Origin: Sesamum alatum | Lineage: Eukaryota; Streptophyta; Magnoliopsida; Lamiales; Pedaliaceae | DNA length: 64,000 nucleotides | NCBI GenBank assembly: GCA_034509735.1 | Contig: JACGWO010000001.1 | Span: 10,308,854-10,372,853 of the forward strand | Reading direction: 5' to 3' | Shown: positions 47,103 to 59,373 of the stretch, one piece after another | How the letters are laid out: every line of letters begins with the position of its first letter | Position numbering within the stretch: position 1 is the first letter of the stretch | Program-made: the position numbers and the translations under genes | The notes under the pieces: model-generated | Told to the model about the DNA's origin: nothing | The model's input: only the letters and a program-made list of their open reading frames with translations | The model's database searches: none

Positions 47103-47799
47103 TTATTTGCCACTATAATTTTACATATTACGAAATCAATTTTTGATCAAGAATCATGTTTTAGCAACTGGTTCTATCAAAGATATAACCCTCTGCTGTC
47201 AATATTTGTTTCTAAGTTAGAATTAATGAATGAGTGTTTGCCCTTGGTGGTATTTTATGGTAACAACTTGTCTGGACTTTGCTTACAAACAAGTAAAGTA
47301 CTCTCATTCAAGTCATCATCTGCACAAAGGTAAAAATACAATTGCATCCTGTTTTAGCTGCAACGAGGCCCAGATACTTCCCAGTCAGAGAAGACAATTA
47401 CCCCATTTTTGTCTGGAAATCTTAACATATCAGCAGCTAAAAACTTAACCATCTTTTCACATACGAAAGTATTTGAATAAAATGAGTCCATCCAAGTGGA
47501 GATAACAATGGAAACTATTGATCACTGCTGTACTAAAATAACTGAATAATTGATTTACAGTCCTGATATCAAAGCCCATTTCGTATGCAGTTCTTCCATC
47601 CAGAGACTCAGTAATCCCTAATATACAGTCAAAAATCGAAACAATTAAAACACCTTGAGCACACCCAAGAAATTCTGTCAAAACTCTACCTCAAGTTCAT
47701 CCCAAGATATTGTCAAATCGTCACTAGAAACATGTAAAGTTAAACTATCTAATTTCACCTGTAAAGTTGTGTTACCTTCCTTCACTGACCACAACAACC
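47103..47799. other. 3' flank of the KIN-7 gene
   Basis: It probably contains the KIN-7 3' UTR. Small open frames have no family features. Confidence 0.35.
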
Positions 47800-50700
47800 T
47801 CATAGAAGGGATGACATACTGTTTTTCCAGGTAAAGGATCGCCGGCTTATCCGTGGAGGTGTGAAGCTCAGTCCAAACATCTCCTTGAGGGCCAACCCGT
47901 TTTCTGAGATACCAATAAGCTTTGCAACAATTGCAGCACTCTTTGTAACGTGGTCTGTGTTTTCAGGGTCGCTCCATAAAAGGTGGACCAGCTGTAACCT
48001 CCTCTTTTTTGAGTTCAGATTTATACCCCAATCCTCATAAATTCTATTTCTTTCATCTTCTGTATACCGTCTATGCATAAGCCTGCTTAGCATCTCCCTC
48101 TCCCGACGCAGAGCTTTCTTGCTGTTTTCAAATAATCAAAACTTAAGCACAAACAGTTTATTTAGGTTGTCAGCCAGCATTAATGACAAAACGATGGGCA
48201 TGCCAATCTTTAGTTCAACCTCAGAATTAGGGATGAAAATGGATCAGGTTTGGAGGGGGAAACTCCAGACCATACCCGCCAAGAATTTTATAATATAAAA
48301 AATACATACTTTTAAAAATAATACTACATCAACTTTATAAATATGCGAAAAATACATTATTGAAAGATTAATTTTTTTAATAAATTTATATGTGCATATT
48401 TTGGACTAAATTATTAAAGCTTCAAAAAATATATGTTACTTATGTATACATTAAAACTTAAACTATTTTAAATCATTATTTTAATTTATAACAGTATCAT
48501 TTTTATGCAGTATATGTAAGTATAAATAATATACACATTTTTCATATACGTATAAATATGTTCCTTATAAATATATATATAAAATATATAAAAAATTGAA
48601 AAAAGAATCAAAAGAACCGGCCTGGGATGGGTCCATGCCCAAAACACCAAGACTTAGGGCCCGCCCTGAAAACCCAATTAGGCTTCGAAACGCGCCCCGA
48701 ACGAGGTGGGTCCAGGTCACTGCCATCCCTACTCAATCTAAGAATTTGTCTTCATAAAGAGTTGCTCGATCAAAAGCATTACAAATTTGCAACCAAGAAA
48801 CCCTGTGTGACAGAAAGGGTGGGGTAGAAAATACCTTGACGCCAATGTGAGACTGCGACCGTTTTGTATGGCTGAGTTGCCCCTGGAAAATGTATCCTTT
48901 AAGAAGGATAGTCTCCTATGCTCTACCTCCATATAAATGGAATCGGTGAAGTCATCTTTAACAAGGAGGATAAAGTATGTTCTATGGACTAATGAAACAT
49001 TGCAAGCTTGCCATAGTTCAATTATCAATTTCTGTAGCTTCTCAAACTTCAGGGGCCAATCATGCACTGGATCCAATGTGACATCTCCGGCATTGGTTTT
49101 ATCCCTCCATCCTGGATCTCGAACCTAAGAACACATAGGGAGATATCAATAAGCCTCTCCTTGAAAAGTTACCAACCAACCCGAGGAAGAAAACGTATCA
49201 GTAAGTGAAGATAAAATATACTCCTACATAAGGAAAAACAATATGAGGAAAAAGCTGTAACTTGAAGGAAGAATAGAGTATATATGAAATCAGGATCAGC
49301 CTCACCTGATCCCCAGCTTGGTTTTCATATTGAAGCTTTGCCATCTCCTTTAGTCCTGCAACAAAAGAACCGAGAGTGGGGATATCCTCATCCTCATGGT
49401 TGCCGTTCTGATTTTTCATCTCATCTATGTAACTACTACAGTCAGAGAATTGAGAATCACTTCTGGTCAGCCTTGCACTATTTGCACCATATATTACTGG
49501 AGGAAGTTTCCATTGCTTCCTGAGGAAACCACCTTCTGGTCTTCCTATGAAGTTCTTTTCCAACACAGTGGGGGGCGTTCTCTCACTTTGTTCAGCCATC
49601 TCAAAGTCAGGAGAGCCAGCAATTAAATTAGCTCTACAGCTTTGGCTTCTTGTCAATTTTAAGCTTCTAATACAAGTTGAGGAGGCAACAGGAGATGATG
49701 CATCAGGGTAAGGTCCAACCAGAGAAGCAATGGTCTTTTGTACATCTTGAATTTTTTCCTCCAGTGCCTCATCACATGAGTAACCATTTCCTGTAACACT
49801 GACTTGTCTATTTACAGCAGATAACAACTCCAGTTCCATAGTATGGTCATTCTCAGGCTCCGCCGATGTATCGCTTGTTTCTTCATCCTCTCCTGTTGAG
49901 AGGCCAAATGGTTCATATGTTCTTTCTTTGCCAGTTTCATCTATCTCAATACATCGAACTTCCTTACAGATGTCATCAGAATCTTCTTCAACACCTGCTG
50001 GAAGTTCCTCCATTCCTTGACTTGGACAAGATGGACCATCAGATGAGCATTGATCCTCACTTTTTTCTGAGTGCAGTGGGTCCAACATCCCATTACGCCT
50101 AAAGTCTCCATTAACAGAATGAACTCCACCAAGTTTTTGTGAACTCTGATCGCATTCAGCAGCACTTATTAAATCCTCAATTCGAGAATTAGCAATATCT
50201 AATTTCTTCTTCAGCTCTCGCACCTCTTTCTCCAACTGCATATAGTGAGACAGGCAATGATGTTAGCATGCAGAAGATTGTTCAGAATGAAAATAAAGGT
50301 GCATCCTGACAAGATCAGGCAGTTTGGCACCCCATAACGGTATGTCTTTAGCAATACTCATTACATTACAAACTTTCTGCAGATATTAGCAGTTCACAAA
50401 TGGTACATCTTATTTAGCAATTCTTGAAAAATTAATTTCAAGCATAAAAAGTTTGGGAGGTATATAAGTATATATTACATGAAATGTTTTCTGGATATAC
50501 TAATTCTGGACAAGATTCACATCATAACCTGAAGAGTTATACTAATACCGCAGATTAATATTTTGTCCAATTGTTGCATTTCTTGAAACTCCGCCTAAAT
50601 GCATCAAACTCATAGGACTGGAAATCAAGTTAAAATGATGAATAACCTCTACAAACATGGAAAAACAAGACAAATAAAGTATGCAACTTCAAGAAAAAGG

Positions 50701-53307
50701 AATCATGACCTTCTCAATCTGCACATCTTTCTTTCTTAACAATGCTGCGTGATCGCACATTGATCCTGGAGTTTTTAACTCACTCTCCAACCTAGCTACC
50801 TCTTTCTGCAGATGTTTAACCAATGCCTTATCAGACATCACTACGTTGACCTGTGCATTTGTTGATACTTCCTTCGCACAGCTGGCAAATAAAAGTGTAT
50901 TTCTTGATTGCTCAACATGGCTTCTTGCTGGGCTCAAGGTGCAAATGATCGCAGTTCGTGCATTGCCTCCTAGGGCCGGCTGCAGTATACGCGTTAGCTT
51001 TGAATCTCTGTAATTGACATGGCCATGCCGTCCTTTGCTGCATTAAGCATAAAACTCAAAAGCTGATACAGCTGGAAATTTCCAATACAAAATGATGTAA
51101 AATAGCAGTCACCAAGCACAAGGTTGTCGGCTTACCTACACAAAGTGCACACCGCATGTGTGTGTGTGTAGGGGCAGATAAATAGATGCATGGTATGGAT
51201 GTGTGGAGGAGGATAGATAGAAAAATAGTGTGTCTTATAGCAAGACAGGTAGAAAGTTAAAGCATAAGAAACTACCTCAAGGTGAAACATAAAGAAGCTC
51301 TATTTTTATGTAGTAGTTGCGACATTTAATCATTTCCATCTTAAATTATCAGGCAGCTTGCAAATAACAAAGGTGGAGCAAAGGAATCAGAAGCAATCAA
51401 CCTTAGCTTGCGGATGACAGTCCCCAGAGTCAGCAAACTACGATTTATATGGCAGCCTTCTTTCAATCTTTGGCCAACTGATAAAGCTTGAGATGCCCGC
51501 TCACTTCCAGCCAAATCAACAAAGTTCTGCAGAGAAAGATTTAACTTACTCTCAGCATTTTATATTTATCTATAAGCATTGAAATCGATCAGCAAATTTA
51601 GTTTTGCTGTACCACACTAGCAGCAAGGGTGGTCGAGTTGCCCTTCCCTAAAAACTCACGAGCAGAGCTTTCAATTGTCTGGAGGAATCAGACGAAACGA
51701 GGCAGAATGAGTCTTCAATTTCATTATCGAAAGTTCAAGGGAAAAAGACATTATAACCAAAATTGAGAGGGAGAAAGAGAGATCGCTAACCAATCTAAGA
51801 ATTTGATGGGACCTAGAGCTTGTTTCATTCAGCGAGGTCTCTCCAATTTGTCTTTGTGCTATGTAAAAGTTAAAAGAAGGTGGTAAGTGTAATGATGATT
51901 TCAAGTAATCAATGATAGAACCACAAACACATAACAAAAAGGAGGTCCTACTAACCTTCGCAGATGGACAATAATTCCTTTAGATGGTTCCAATCCCTCA
52001 AAGTTTCTTCTGTGAGTTTCTCTATAATAGTCCCCCTCTGGAGAATTAAACATAATTAAATCCACATAGATGCACAAACAGGAGGAAATTAAGGACAGAA
52101 AAACCCACTTCCGGATCATCCAGGAGCCTTAATGGAGTATTATCCGTGCTAAGAAGGTCTCGAACAACTTCATTATAAATTTCCATTGCAGAAAACTTCA
52201 AAACAAATGCTCTTTCTTCATGCTGTTTGAGACAGAGAGATAATAAAAAATCATTTCTGAGAAAAACTTGCTTAAAGGCTTCATTTACAAGTGGAAGAGA
52301 AAGCAGTTTGTACGAAAAACAATTTAGTCAGCCATCTCCAGCAGGACCAATCACAGTTAGAACTCACATACCCTTTGTATGTAGTCATAAATATCAGCCA
52401 CTGCATACTCGGTAATACCATTCATAGTGTAAGTCTTTCCACTGCTTGTTTGACCATATGCGAAAATAGTTGCTGAAATGAAAAGCTTCTGAAAATTAGT
52501 TGAAACCATTCAAATGTAATAAGTATAACAAATGATAAATCTCAAAGAAGCTGCAAGTAATGAACTAGCATTAAGCAAATCTCTAAATATAATACTCACA
52601 GTTGATACCACCAACAACTGATAGAGCAATGTCCTTCGTACCTTCCTCATAAACTTCCCTTGTTGAGCAGTCACCCCTAAATACTCTGTCTACCCACATA
52701 AACATAAACAGAAATGATAGAGAAAGGACAAGAGATGGATGTATCAGAATTCCTCAGCAATCATGGCCTTTATAGATAAAATATGGAGAAGGGATCATCA
52801 ATTGAAATATTCTAACTAAATGACATGCATATTTCAATGCTTATAATTTGTAGAGGATGTTTTACAACTACCAGGTGAAGGTGATGGTTCTAGCTGGATT
52901 CCTTCAGAAATATTTACATAAAATTAGAGCAACCGGAAAAACATACTCTTAATCCCGAATCCCAATCTATCCTTAAAGACTTCATTCTAGAACATGATGA
53001 ATACTCTTGGGAATCCAGAATTTCTCCTTTGAAACAGGAAAAATGAACCAATGTAGGTACAAGTGACAAGCCAGCACTACTTACCAAATGAGTAAGCTGT
53101 GGGAAGTCCAGACCGCTCCTGAAGACTGTTTCGGTACAAAATGGTGGTTGAATTGATGCATTCCCAATCTGCAACTTCAGTCCGTGCAATCTCCTTCTCA
53201 CTCAAAGGCCTTAACCTCACTAACACCAAAATCTTCTCTTCCTTGCCACTCCCCATACCTTGCAGCTTCTCCCAATTCATCAACTCTTCCGCAGCAATTG
53301 CCCCCAT
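47800..53307 (-). CDS. Kinesin-7 motor protein (KIN-7 E/F-like)
   Basis: Twelve coding exons on the minus strand: 53085-53307, 52600-52689, 52372-52472, 52109-52222, 51956-52037, 51791-51858, 51613-51678, 51402-51526, 50710-51037, 49306-50235, 48835-49124, 47800-48121. They join in frame to 912 residues. The N-terminal motor has [12 protein letters not shown], the P loop GQTSSGKT, switch I NETSSRSH, switch [10 protein letters not shown], and [18 protein letters not shown] neck and coiled coil ([34 protein letters not shown]) follow, then an acidic middle and a conserved C-terminal domain (DUF3490/NACK-C type; [32 protein letters not shown]). It is a plus-end microtubule motor. The relatives NACK1/2 act in cytokinesis through MAP kinase kinase kinase, but this subgroup's role is less certain. 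The start [17 protein letters not shown] matches the family. A hAT-like insert lies in the last intron. Confidence 0.95.
48228..48731. mobile_element. hAT-like non-autonomous element in the last KIN-7 intron
   Basis: It begins TAGGGATGAAAATGGATC and ends CAGGTCACTGCCATCCCTA, so the outermost TAGGGATG and CATCCCTA are inverted copies. The right end has GGCCCGCC, ACGCGCCCCGAAC and GGTGGGTCCAGG words, and the left CCAGACCATACCCGCC, typical of the widespread plant elements that start TAGGGATGGCAA. The flanks CTCAGAAT and CTCAATCT are only partly alike, so the 8-bp target repeat is doubtful. Confidence 0.65.
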
Positions 53308-54720
53308 ATGTTACCCCCACCCTCCTAAATCTACTCCAATCACATTAAAGGTGAGATCACTGTAATTAAAACTTTCCCAAAATGCCCATGCAATAAGACA
53401 TTAATACATAGCTACTCAATGGACCATTCTTGCTACCCCAAAAGGCAAGGCAGTTGGGCTAGTAGAAGAAACAGCCAGTGTGTTTGCAATAGAAACAAAG
53501 TACCTCAGGACTCCACCATTGCATAGTTTATCTGCAACAGAGAAAGCTAATTATAGACTAATATAGACTAGATTTAACCAAATATTACAGTATTGATTAT
53601 GCTAAATGGTAATTATTCAAGAGTTGGTTGTGATTAAGCACTTTGCTTAATGTCTGCCCTTCAAGCCTTTTTCTTCCAACAGAACCTAAAATCCCATTTA
53701 ATACAGAGACAAAGGAAAAATCAAAATTGGATAGCTTTGCTTAATGGGGACCCCAACTATCCTTCGACTCAAAGTAATGATCTTCTGTCCTGTACTTCTA
53801 ATGTTACCTTTTTCTCCAAATGGTTGGATAAAACATGAATAGTGGACCCTCATCCGCATGACACACACATGGAAATAGAAATATACATACAACATAAAAA
53901 ACAAATGATCATTTGTTATTTTATGGATTGACAGTCAGGATGAAAGGGAGTTCACCTTAGGACGTTGCTTACCACTGAACTGATAATTCAGATTAGGGCT
54001 TGTGTTTGAATGGCAGGGAAGCTCCGCTTCCTGTTAAGTTCAAACAAACACAAAACATAATCCTTCACATTACCATACAATCTTTTTTAACACCCCAAAA
54101 ACGAAAATCACCAAGAAATCACTTAAAACCTATCAAGTGCAGGATCTGTACATGACATCATGCACAACTCAATTCTAACTGTAAAAACTGCAAAACAAAA
54201 TCACAATAATGCGGCAAAAATACTCAGTGGCTTACTACTCCAGCTAAATTTTCTTAATTTACTCCTGAAAAGTAAACATCTCATTGAAAAGCTTTTCCTT
54301 TACTTTTTTAAGTAAAGAGCTTGAAGCGTGAATTTCAAGATTAGAAACAACACTTGAGATCAAGTAAAGGTGAATATACTTTATGCATCGAATAAAGTGA
54401 ATATAATACCAAATTACATGCGCAAAACTGAAATGCGGTTGGAAAAATAAAAATAGAATTAAGAAAAGACGAAGAAACTTCCACACATTACACAGAACAG
54501 TAAAGATCGGCGTCAAAATATCCTTACCTTCACACACGATCTCAGTAGAAAAATCTCAAAACACACATAAATTCATTCCTCCTCGTATTCTTACGGCAGC
54601 AATAACATATATGTTTGTGCTGTGTGTATATATTGTACATCACACACACAAACACACAGTGACTGACTCTAACAGAGCGAGAAGGTTTTGGAAGAGAGGA
54701 TGAAGACGAGCGTCAACGTT
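53308..54720 (-). other. Leader and promoter region of KIN-7
   Basis: No coding exon precedes the start at 53307. A 5' UTR intron is plausible, because promoter-like sequence (two G-boxes, site II motifs) starts only at 54.8 kb, but splice sites of the leader cannot be fixed. TG/CA repeats lie at about 54613-54660. Confidence 0.4.
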
Positions 54721-54800
54721 ATATTGGTTGCGCCACCGGGAAGAGAGCTTGGAATGACTGTTATGCCCTTGATTTGATTTAAAAAGGCGTGGGAGATAGG

Positions 54801-54814
54801 CACGTGGCCACGTG
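54801..54814. promoter_or_regulatory. Perfect 14-bp palindrome with two G-boxes
   Basis: CACGTGGCCACGTG reads the same on both strands and contains CACGTG twice, two bases apart. It lies upstream of KIN-7. bZIP and bHLH factors bind such sites. AACGG cores at about 54865 and, inverted, 54893 resemble the centre of mitotic MSA elements. Confidence 0.5.
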
Positions 54815-55185
54815 AGGAGCGTCGGTGTGCGTATTGATATTGAATAGTGCGTAGGATACGGGATAACGGGAGTATCTCTAGTTAATCACTTTACCGTTGT
54901 ATGCCCTGAGTACAAATATTGTAATTATCTTTTCAATTTTTATCAACAATCAAATATTTTCTATTTTTATTCTTTATATAATTAATTCAAATACTAATTA
55001 AATATTTAAAATGAATTTTAGTTTAAAAAATAAGATTTTTTTTTATAATTTGCACAATTATTATTTTTTCTAATCCTCGTTTAAGGTATCTCAAAATTGT
55101 GTGGTTATGGTAGCTAGTACTATCACCGTAGGTGGTTGTTTTTTTCTTTTTTCCTGCAGGGCGGGCGGGGTGCTTAAACTAGCGC

Positions 55186-55304
55186 GGGCCATCTTGGGCC
55201 TTTTGTAAATAACAAACTGGGCCAATTTATGGGCCTCATAAATCAAACTGGCTTCAGCCCATTTTCAGTTGAGTCCAACCCATAATAAATTACACCAGCC
55301 CACC
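55186..55304 (-). promoter_or_regulatory. Cluster of site II motifs upstream of KIN-7
   Basis: GCGGGCCA, TTGGGCCT, CTGGGCCAA, ATGGGCCTC, CAGCCCA, AACCCAT and CAGCCCACC occur within 119 bases. It is the densest TGGGC cluster of the window. Association with KIN-7 is by position only; a lost or unseen gene on the plus strand is possible. Confidence 0.45.
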
Positions 55305-55915
55305 AGATATTTTTTTCAAGATTTAATAATCTATATATACTTTATTATTAAGTGAGACAACTCTTTTGATGTCTCATATAATTTTTGTTTGTTATTATTT
55401 TTAAAATTTTAAATTAATTAAATATTTTTTATTCCTCAAATTTATCATGATTTTTTTAACTATTTTTGTAGGGTTTTTTTTCTCATGTATTTTTTGATTT
55501 CTCTAACATTATTTGTTATCTTTGTTTATCAATATTATTTTTATAAATCAAATATTCATATTAACTTATTATCTTAATATAGATTTTTAGATAATTTTTT
55601 GCTCTACAAAATTAATAATACAATTTATATAATTATTTTATTTTATTTTATTATTAAAACTTATGCACATGGATGCCAATTGCCACACTTACTACTTTTA
55701 ATTAACACTGTTAAAACACTCGATGCACGCACTCAATTTCTTTATCTATAAAATTATTTTATTAATCAGTTTTTTTTTAATATTTCTTCTCTTTGTACCA
55801 GTGGCTTAACTTAAATTATCACTAATGTAATCAAAAGTAGCTATCATTTTATCTTAAAAGAAAAAATTGAAATACTAAGATTTAAAAGGGATGATGACAC
55901 CGTTCTTCTATTATA
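55305..55915. other. AT-rich spacer
   Basis: No gene or element ends were recognised. Confidence 0.3.
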
Positions 55916-56345
55916 TGTAGTATAATTACACATAAATTCTTATAATTTAAAAAATTACACCTAACATTATCCACATCCAACAAACAAATCTATATATTAG
56001 TAAAATTTACATAATTTGTTGAAATCAATAAAAAAATGAATGAAAATTCAAATTTATCCTCAATTACTTTTTACAGATTTATTATAGGTAAAATAAATAT
56101 TTTTCTGTCCAATCTACTCTTATAAGAGTGAAGATGTACTTTCTCACATGCATTAGCATGTGAATATGTATAAGTATGATTTAGTTAGAAAAAATTAATT
56201 TGACCTCTAATAAATATACAATAAAACAGTCGGATGAATATGAATTTTCATTCTTTTCTCTTCGATACCAACTAACACCATGATTTTACTAACGTATGAG
56301 TTTATTTATCGAACAAAAATAAACGTTAAACTCTAAAATCAAATT
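55916..56345. mobile_element. MITE, family 2 copy
   Basis: It shares with 14533-14992 and 60892-61421 the ordered words ATAATTACAC, ACATAATTTGTTGA, AATGAATGAAAATTCA, TTATTATAGGT, AATTTGACCTCTAATAA, GATGAATATGAATTTTCATTC, and AACAAAAATAAACGTTAA. Ends are eroded. Confidence 0.55.
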
Positions 56346-56594
56346 CACAACATACGAAGGTAAAATGAAAAGAAAAATAAAAGGGGGAAGAGAAGTGTGT
56401 ATAGGCATGAAATTGGCTTATTTATTTTATTAATATTAAGAAATTAAAAAATAACAAAAATAATTATAATATATATTATATAACATAAATGGTAAAAGTC
56501 GAACTCAAAGAGTTGACTTTACCAATTTTTTTTTTTTAATAATCTTGTGAAGTAGTTCGACTTCAACATTTTCTTTTTTTTTAATTTTTTTTTT

Positions 56595-56625
<31 letters not shown>

Positions 56626-56679
56626 TGTTTTTAATATATATTGAAGAGGCCCACGGGTTATAAACCCCTGACCCTCGTA

Positions 56680-56815
56680 CTGCTGCTTGCTGCAGCAAGC
56701 AAGGCTGCAGCAAGCAAGGCTGCAGTAAGCGGCAACATAGCTGCAGCTGCAGTCATGGGCTGCTTAAGGCTGCAGCTATGGTGCAGCAGTTACGGGCTGT
56801 TTTAAGCAGCCCGTG
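56680..56815. repeat. GC-rich CTGCAG cluster with nested palindromes, inside the MULE
   Basis: Six CTGCAG hexamers occur in about 90 bases. GCTTGCTGCAGCAAGC is a perfect palindrome, CATAGCTGCAG and CTGCAGCTATG are inverted partners, and GGGCTGCTTAA pairs with TTAAGCAGCCC. The block stands out sharply from its AT-rich surroundings. Confidence 0.85.
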
Positions 56816-56979
56816 ACGTATTTTTTTTAATAATTAAATAAATAAATTTAAATACATGAATTAGTCAACAATAATAGCATCAACAATAATTTGAACTTAA
56901 ACAACAATAATTTGAATTTAAACAACAATTATTTGAACTTAAACAACAACAATAATAGAACCAAGGCATTACTAATAAG

Positions 56980-57279
56980 TTACTTTGTTGATGAGCTTGA
57001 AGGACCGTACCCTCCATCCTCTAATGGTGGTCTTGGAGGGATAAGTGTCCTTGGGTCTATACTCATGCATTCTTTGGATCCAAATAGCGCCCATAATGCA
57101 TTCCAGTGCCTTTCTGATGCGTTGACATAACACTTGACATAACGATCACACGAAGGCATAAAAATCCGCTTCCAAACTGCTTCATTAGCAGTCAATATAT
57201 CCGTTCTCGCATTGCATGAGATTCCATGCGTCATTTTAAGGCCGTTGGGAAATAACAAAATATAAGGGGGACCACACAT
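56980..57279 (-). other. Antisense open frame of 99 codons inside the MULE
   Basis: On the minus strand it reads MCGPPYILLFPNGLKMTHGI, then CNARTDILTANEAVWKRIFM, PSCDRYVKCYVNASERHWNALW and a Pro-rich PRPPLEDGGYGP tail. It looks like a real amino-acid sequence with Trp and Cys at conserved-looking places, unlike random shadow frames. It could be part of a second element-encoded protein or a captured host fragment. I do not recognise the family. Confidence 0.35.
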
Positions 57280-57282
57280 GTG

Positions 57283-58825
57283 TTGTTAACGATATGTCCC
57301 TTGAACATTGCAATTTAGACAGAAGGTACATTGCTTCTTTATTATTAGGGCAGGTAAAATGCGACCCCTCATATGGAATCAAACATGTCATACAAACTGT
57401 TAATGACCACACAAGGTTCGACATAACATACCAAAAGGCATGGTGCAGTTTGAAGATGGCCCGTGAAACCGTTTATAGCACATGGGAGAGTTCAGTTCGA
57501 AAGCTACCAAATTTCATGGGAGCTCTCCAAAAGTATAATGAAGGGACGATTGTTGAATGGGAACATAAATATTTTCAGCGGTCAAGCAATGCATATGTGA
57601 TAAAATACGTATTCTGGGCATTCAAACCGTGTATCGATGGGTTCCAATTTGCCGCAATGTCATCAGTGTTGATGGAACACATTTATACACAAAGTACAAG
57701 CACAAAATGTTGATTGCAGCTGCCATGGATGGGAATCAACAGGTACTTCCTCTTGCGTTTGCTATTGTCGATGAAGAATCCGAAGCATCTTGGACTTGGT
57801 TTCTTCAAATGTTGAGCAAACATATTATAAGAGGACGGTTTGGGATGTGTCTTATTTCTGACCGTAATGCCGGTCTCATCAAAGCAGTAAAAATAATTCC
57901 AGATTTTATGCCACCACAGGGAGTGCACAGATATTGCTTGCGGCACGTATGTTCTAATTTCAAAGTCGTCACAAGAATGTGAAACTGAAGGACCTTTGTT
58001 AGAGAGCTGGTTTTGAATATCAAATCAACAAGTTCAATCGAACAATGAACGAGATAAAGGCGAACAAATTAGAAGCGTTTGTGTACTTAGAGAATATTGA
58101 AAAGGAAAAATGGACAGCTTCTCACGATAGCGGATGGCGGTGCGAAATTCTCACAACCAACATGTCAGAGTGCATCAATAGAGTTCTGAAAGGGGCTCGT
58201 CGATTGCCTGTAACTGCAATAGTGGAAATAACATCTGCTCGTTAAGTCCACTATTTTCGTGAGATGATGGCAAAGAGTTGTGTCATGTTAAGCAACAACT
58301 AACTATGGACGAACTTTGCAAGCAAATTGTTCCAACGTTGGTTCAAAAAAAAGTGTTGAACATGCTGTGACGAGATACAGTAAGCACCAACAGTCTGCCT
58401 CCGTTGTAACAAAACGTCAGACTGGACATGGATTCAACACTCACGTCGTCAAAATTGCCACACAAAAATGTTCATGTGGCAAATAGAGTCAATTCGGCAT
58501 CCCGTGCTCGCATGCTCAAAAGATATGCGTTGTATATAGAATTAGTGCCCCATCAATGGTGAAGGACTATTATGATATTATGACTTATAGGAGAATATAT
58601 TATAAGTTTTTTCATCATTTGATGGCGGAAGATTATTGGGATGTTCTACAATTTGAGTTGGTCCATGACACTACTTTGCGTGGCATCATTCGTCCTGGTA
58701 GAAGCCAAACATCACGTATTCATAACGAGATGGATTGGACACAAACGCGAGATAGACAACAATACCAACAAATAGAGGGTCATTCAAGACAAGCTGCGTC
58801 GTTGAGGGGTCGTAGAAGACAATAA
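57283..58825 (+). pseudogene. MuDR-type transposase remnant
   Basis: Segments in different frames give the expected order. YQKAWCSLKMARE and FWAFKPCIDGF (about 57435-57650) are followed, after a frame change, by ISVDGTHLYTKYKHKMLIAA with the first catalytic Asp, then LPLAFAIVDEES, WTWFLQMLSKHI, LISDRNAGLI with the second Asp, and HRYCLRHVCSNF. Next come FEYQINKFNRTMNEIKANK, WTASHDSGWRC, TNMSECINRVLKGARRLPVT, and a SWIM zinc finger (CSCG...PCSH at 58470-58513). Besides the shift at about 57650 there is a TAG within the conserved DLC_RAGFEY segment, further stops at about 58240-58300, and a TAG directly after the CSCGK of the SWIM motif. It cannot make an active enzyme. Terminal residues to RGRRRQ and TAA are still readable. 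Confidence 0.88.
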
Positions 58826-59169
58826 TAATTGTATTTTATTTTTTCAATAAATTAATTTTTAACAATTGTAATTATTATAATTAATTTTTTAAAATTTTAT
58901 TTTTAATTTAAATATAATTTTTTGATGTAATTATATTTTTTGTTTTAATATATATTTTTTGTTGTAAATTTAAATAATTATCAGTATAAATAAATCAGTA
59001 AATTGTATATTATATATAATATAAGTAGTAGTAATAAAAATAAATAAAAAAAATTGATAAAGTATTTGAGTTCGACTTTTACCATTTACGTTATATAATA
59101 TATATTATAATTATTTTTATTATTTTTTTAATTTTTTTATATTAATAAAATAAATAAACCCATGAAATT

Positions 59170-59373
59170 GGTGGGTGAGAATTGGTGGAGGGTTGCTTTC
59201 ATTCCACGTAATCACTTTTGGTGTTTGTGGCTATGAATGAATGAAGGTACTGGAAAGAGGGGGGCTCTACTGTAGGTGTAGGAGTGTGTCTCTGTGTGTG
59301 TGTGAGATGCAAATGCAATGCTTACTCAATTCGCCCTTGACTTTTTTCAATCAAAAACACGGACGCCTAACAC
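59170..59373. other. Flank of the MULE
   Basis: A TG-rich microsatellite (about 59284-59307) lies here. No gene was recognised. Confidence 0.3.

Larger units (their letters stand above)
56415..59160 (+). mobile_element. Mutator-like element with 9-bp target duplication, transposase dead
   Basis: The ends are inverted repeats of roughly 115 bp: GGCTTATTTATTTTATTAAT on the left and GGTTTATTTATTTTATTAAT on the right read on the other strand, with ATGGTAAAAGTCGAACTCAAA near the inner edge on both sides. The direct repeat CATGAAATT flanks it (56406-56414 and 59161-59169). This is the structure of a complete MULE. Inside are a CTGCAG-rich palindromic block (56680-56815), a short AAC/AAT-rich repeat (56860-56955), an antisense open frame (56980-57279) and a decayed MuDR-type transposase (57283-58825). 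Confidence 0.92.
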
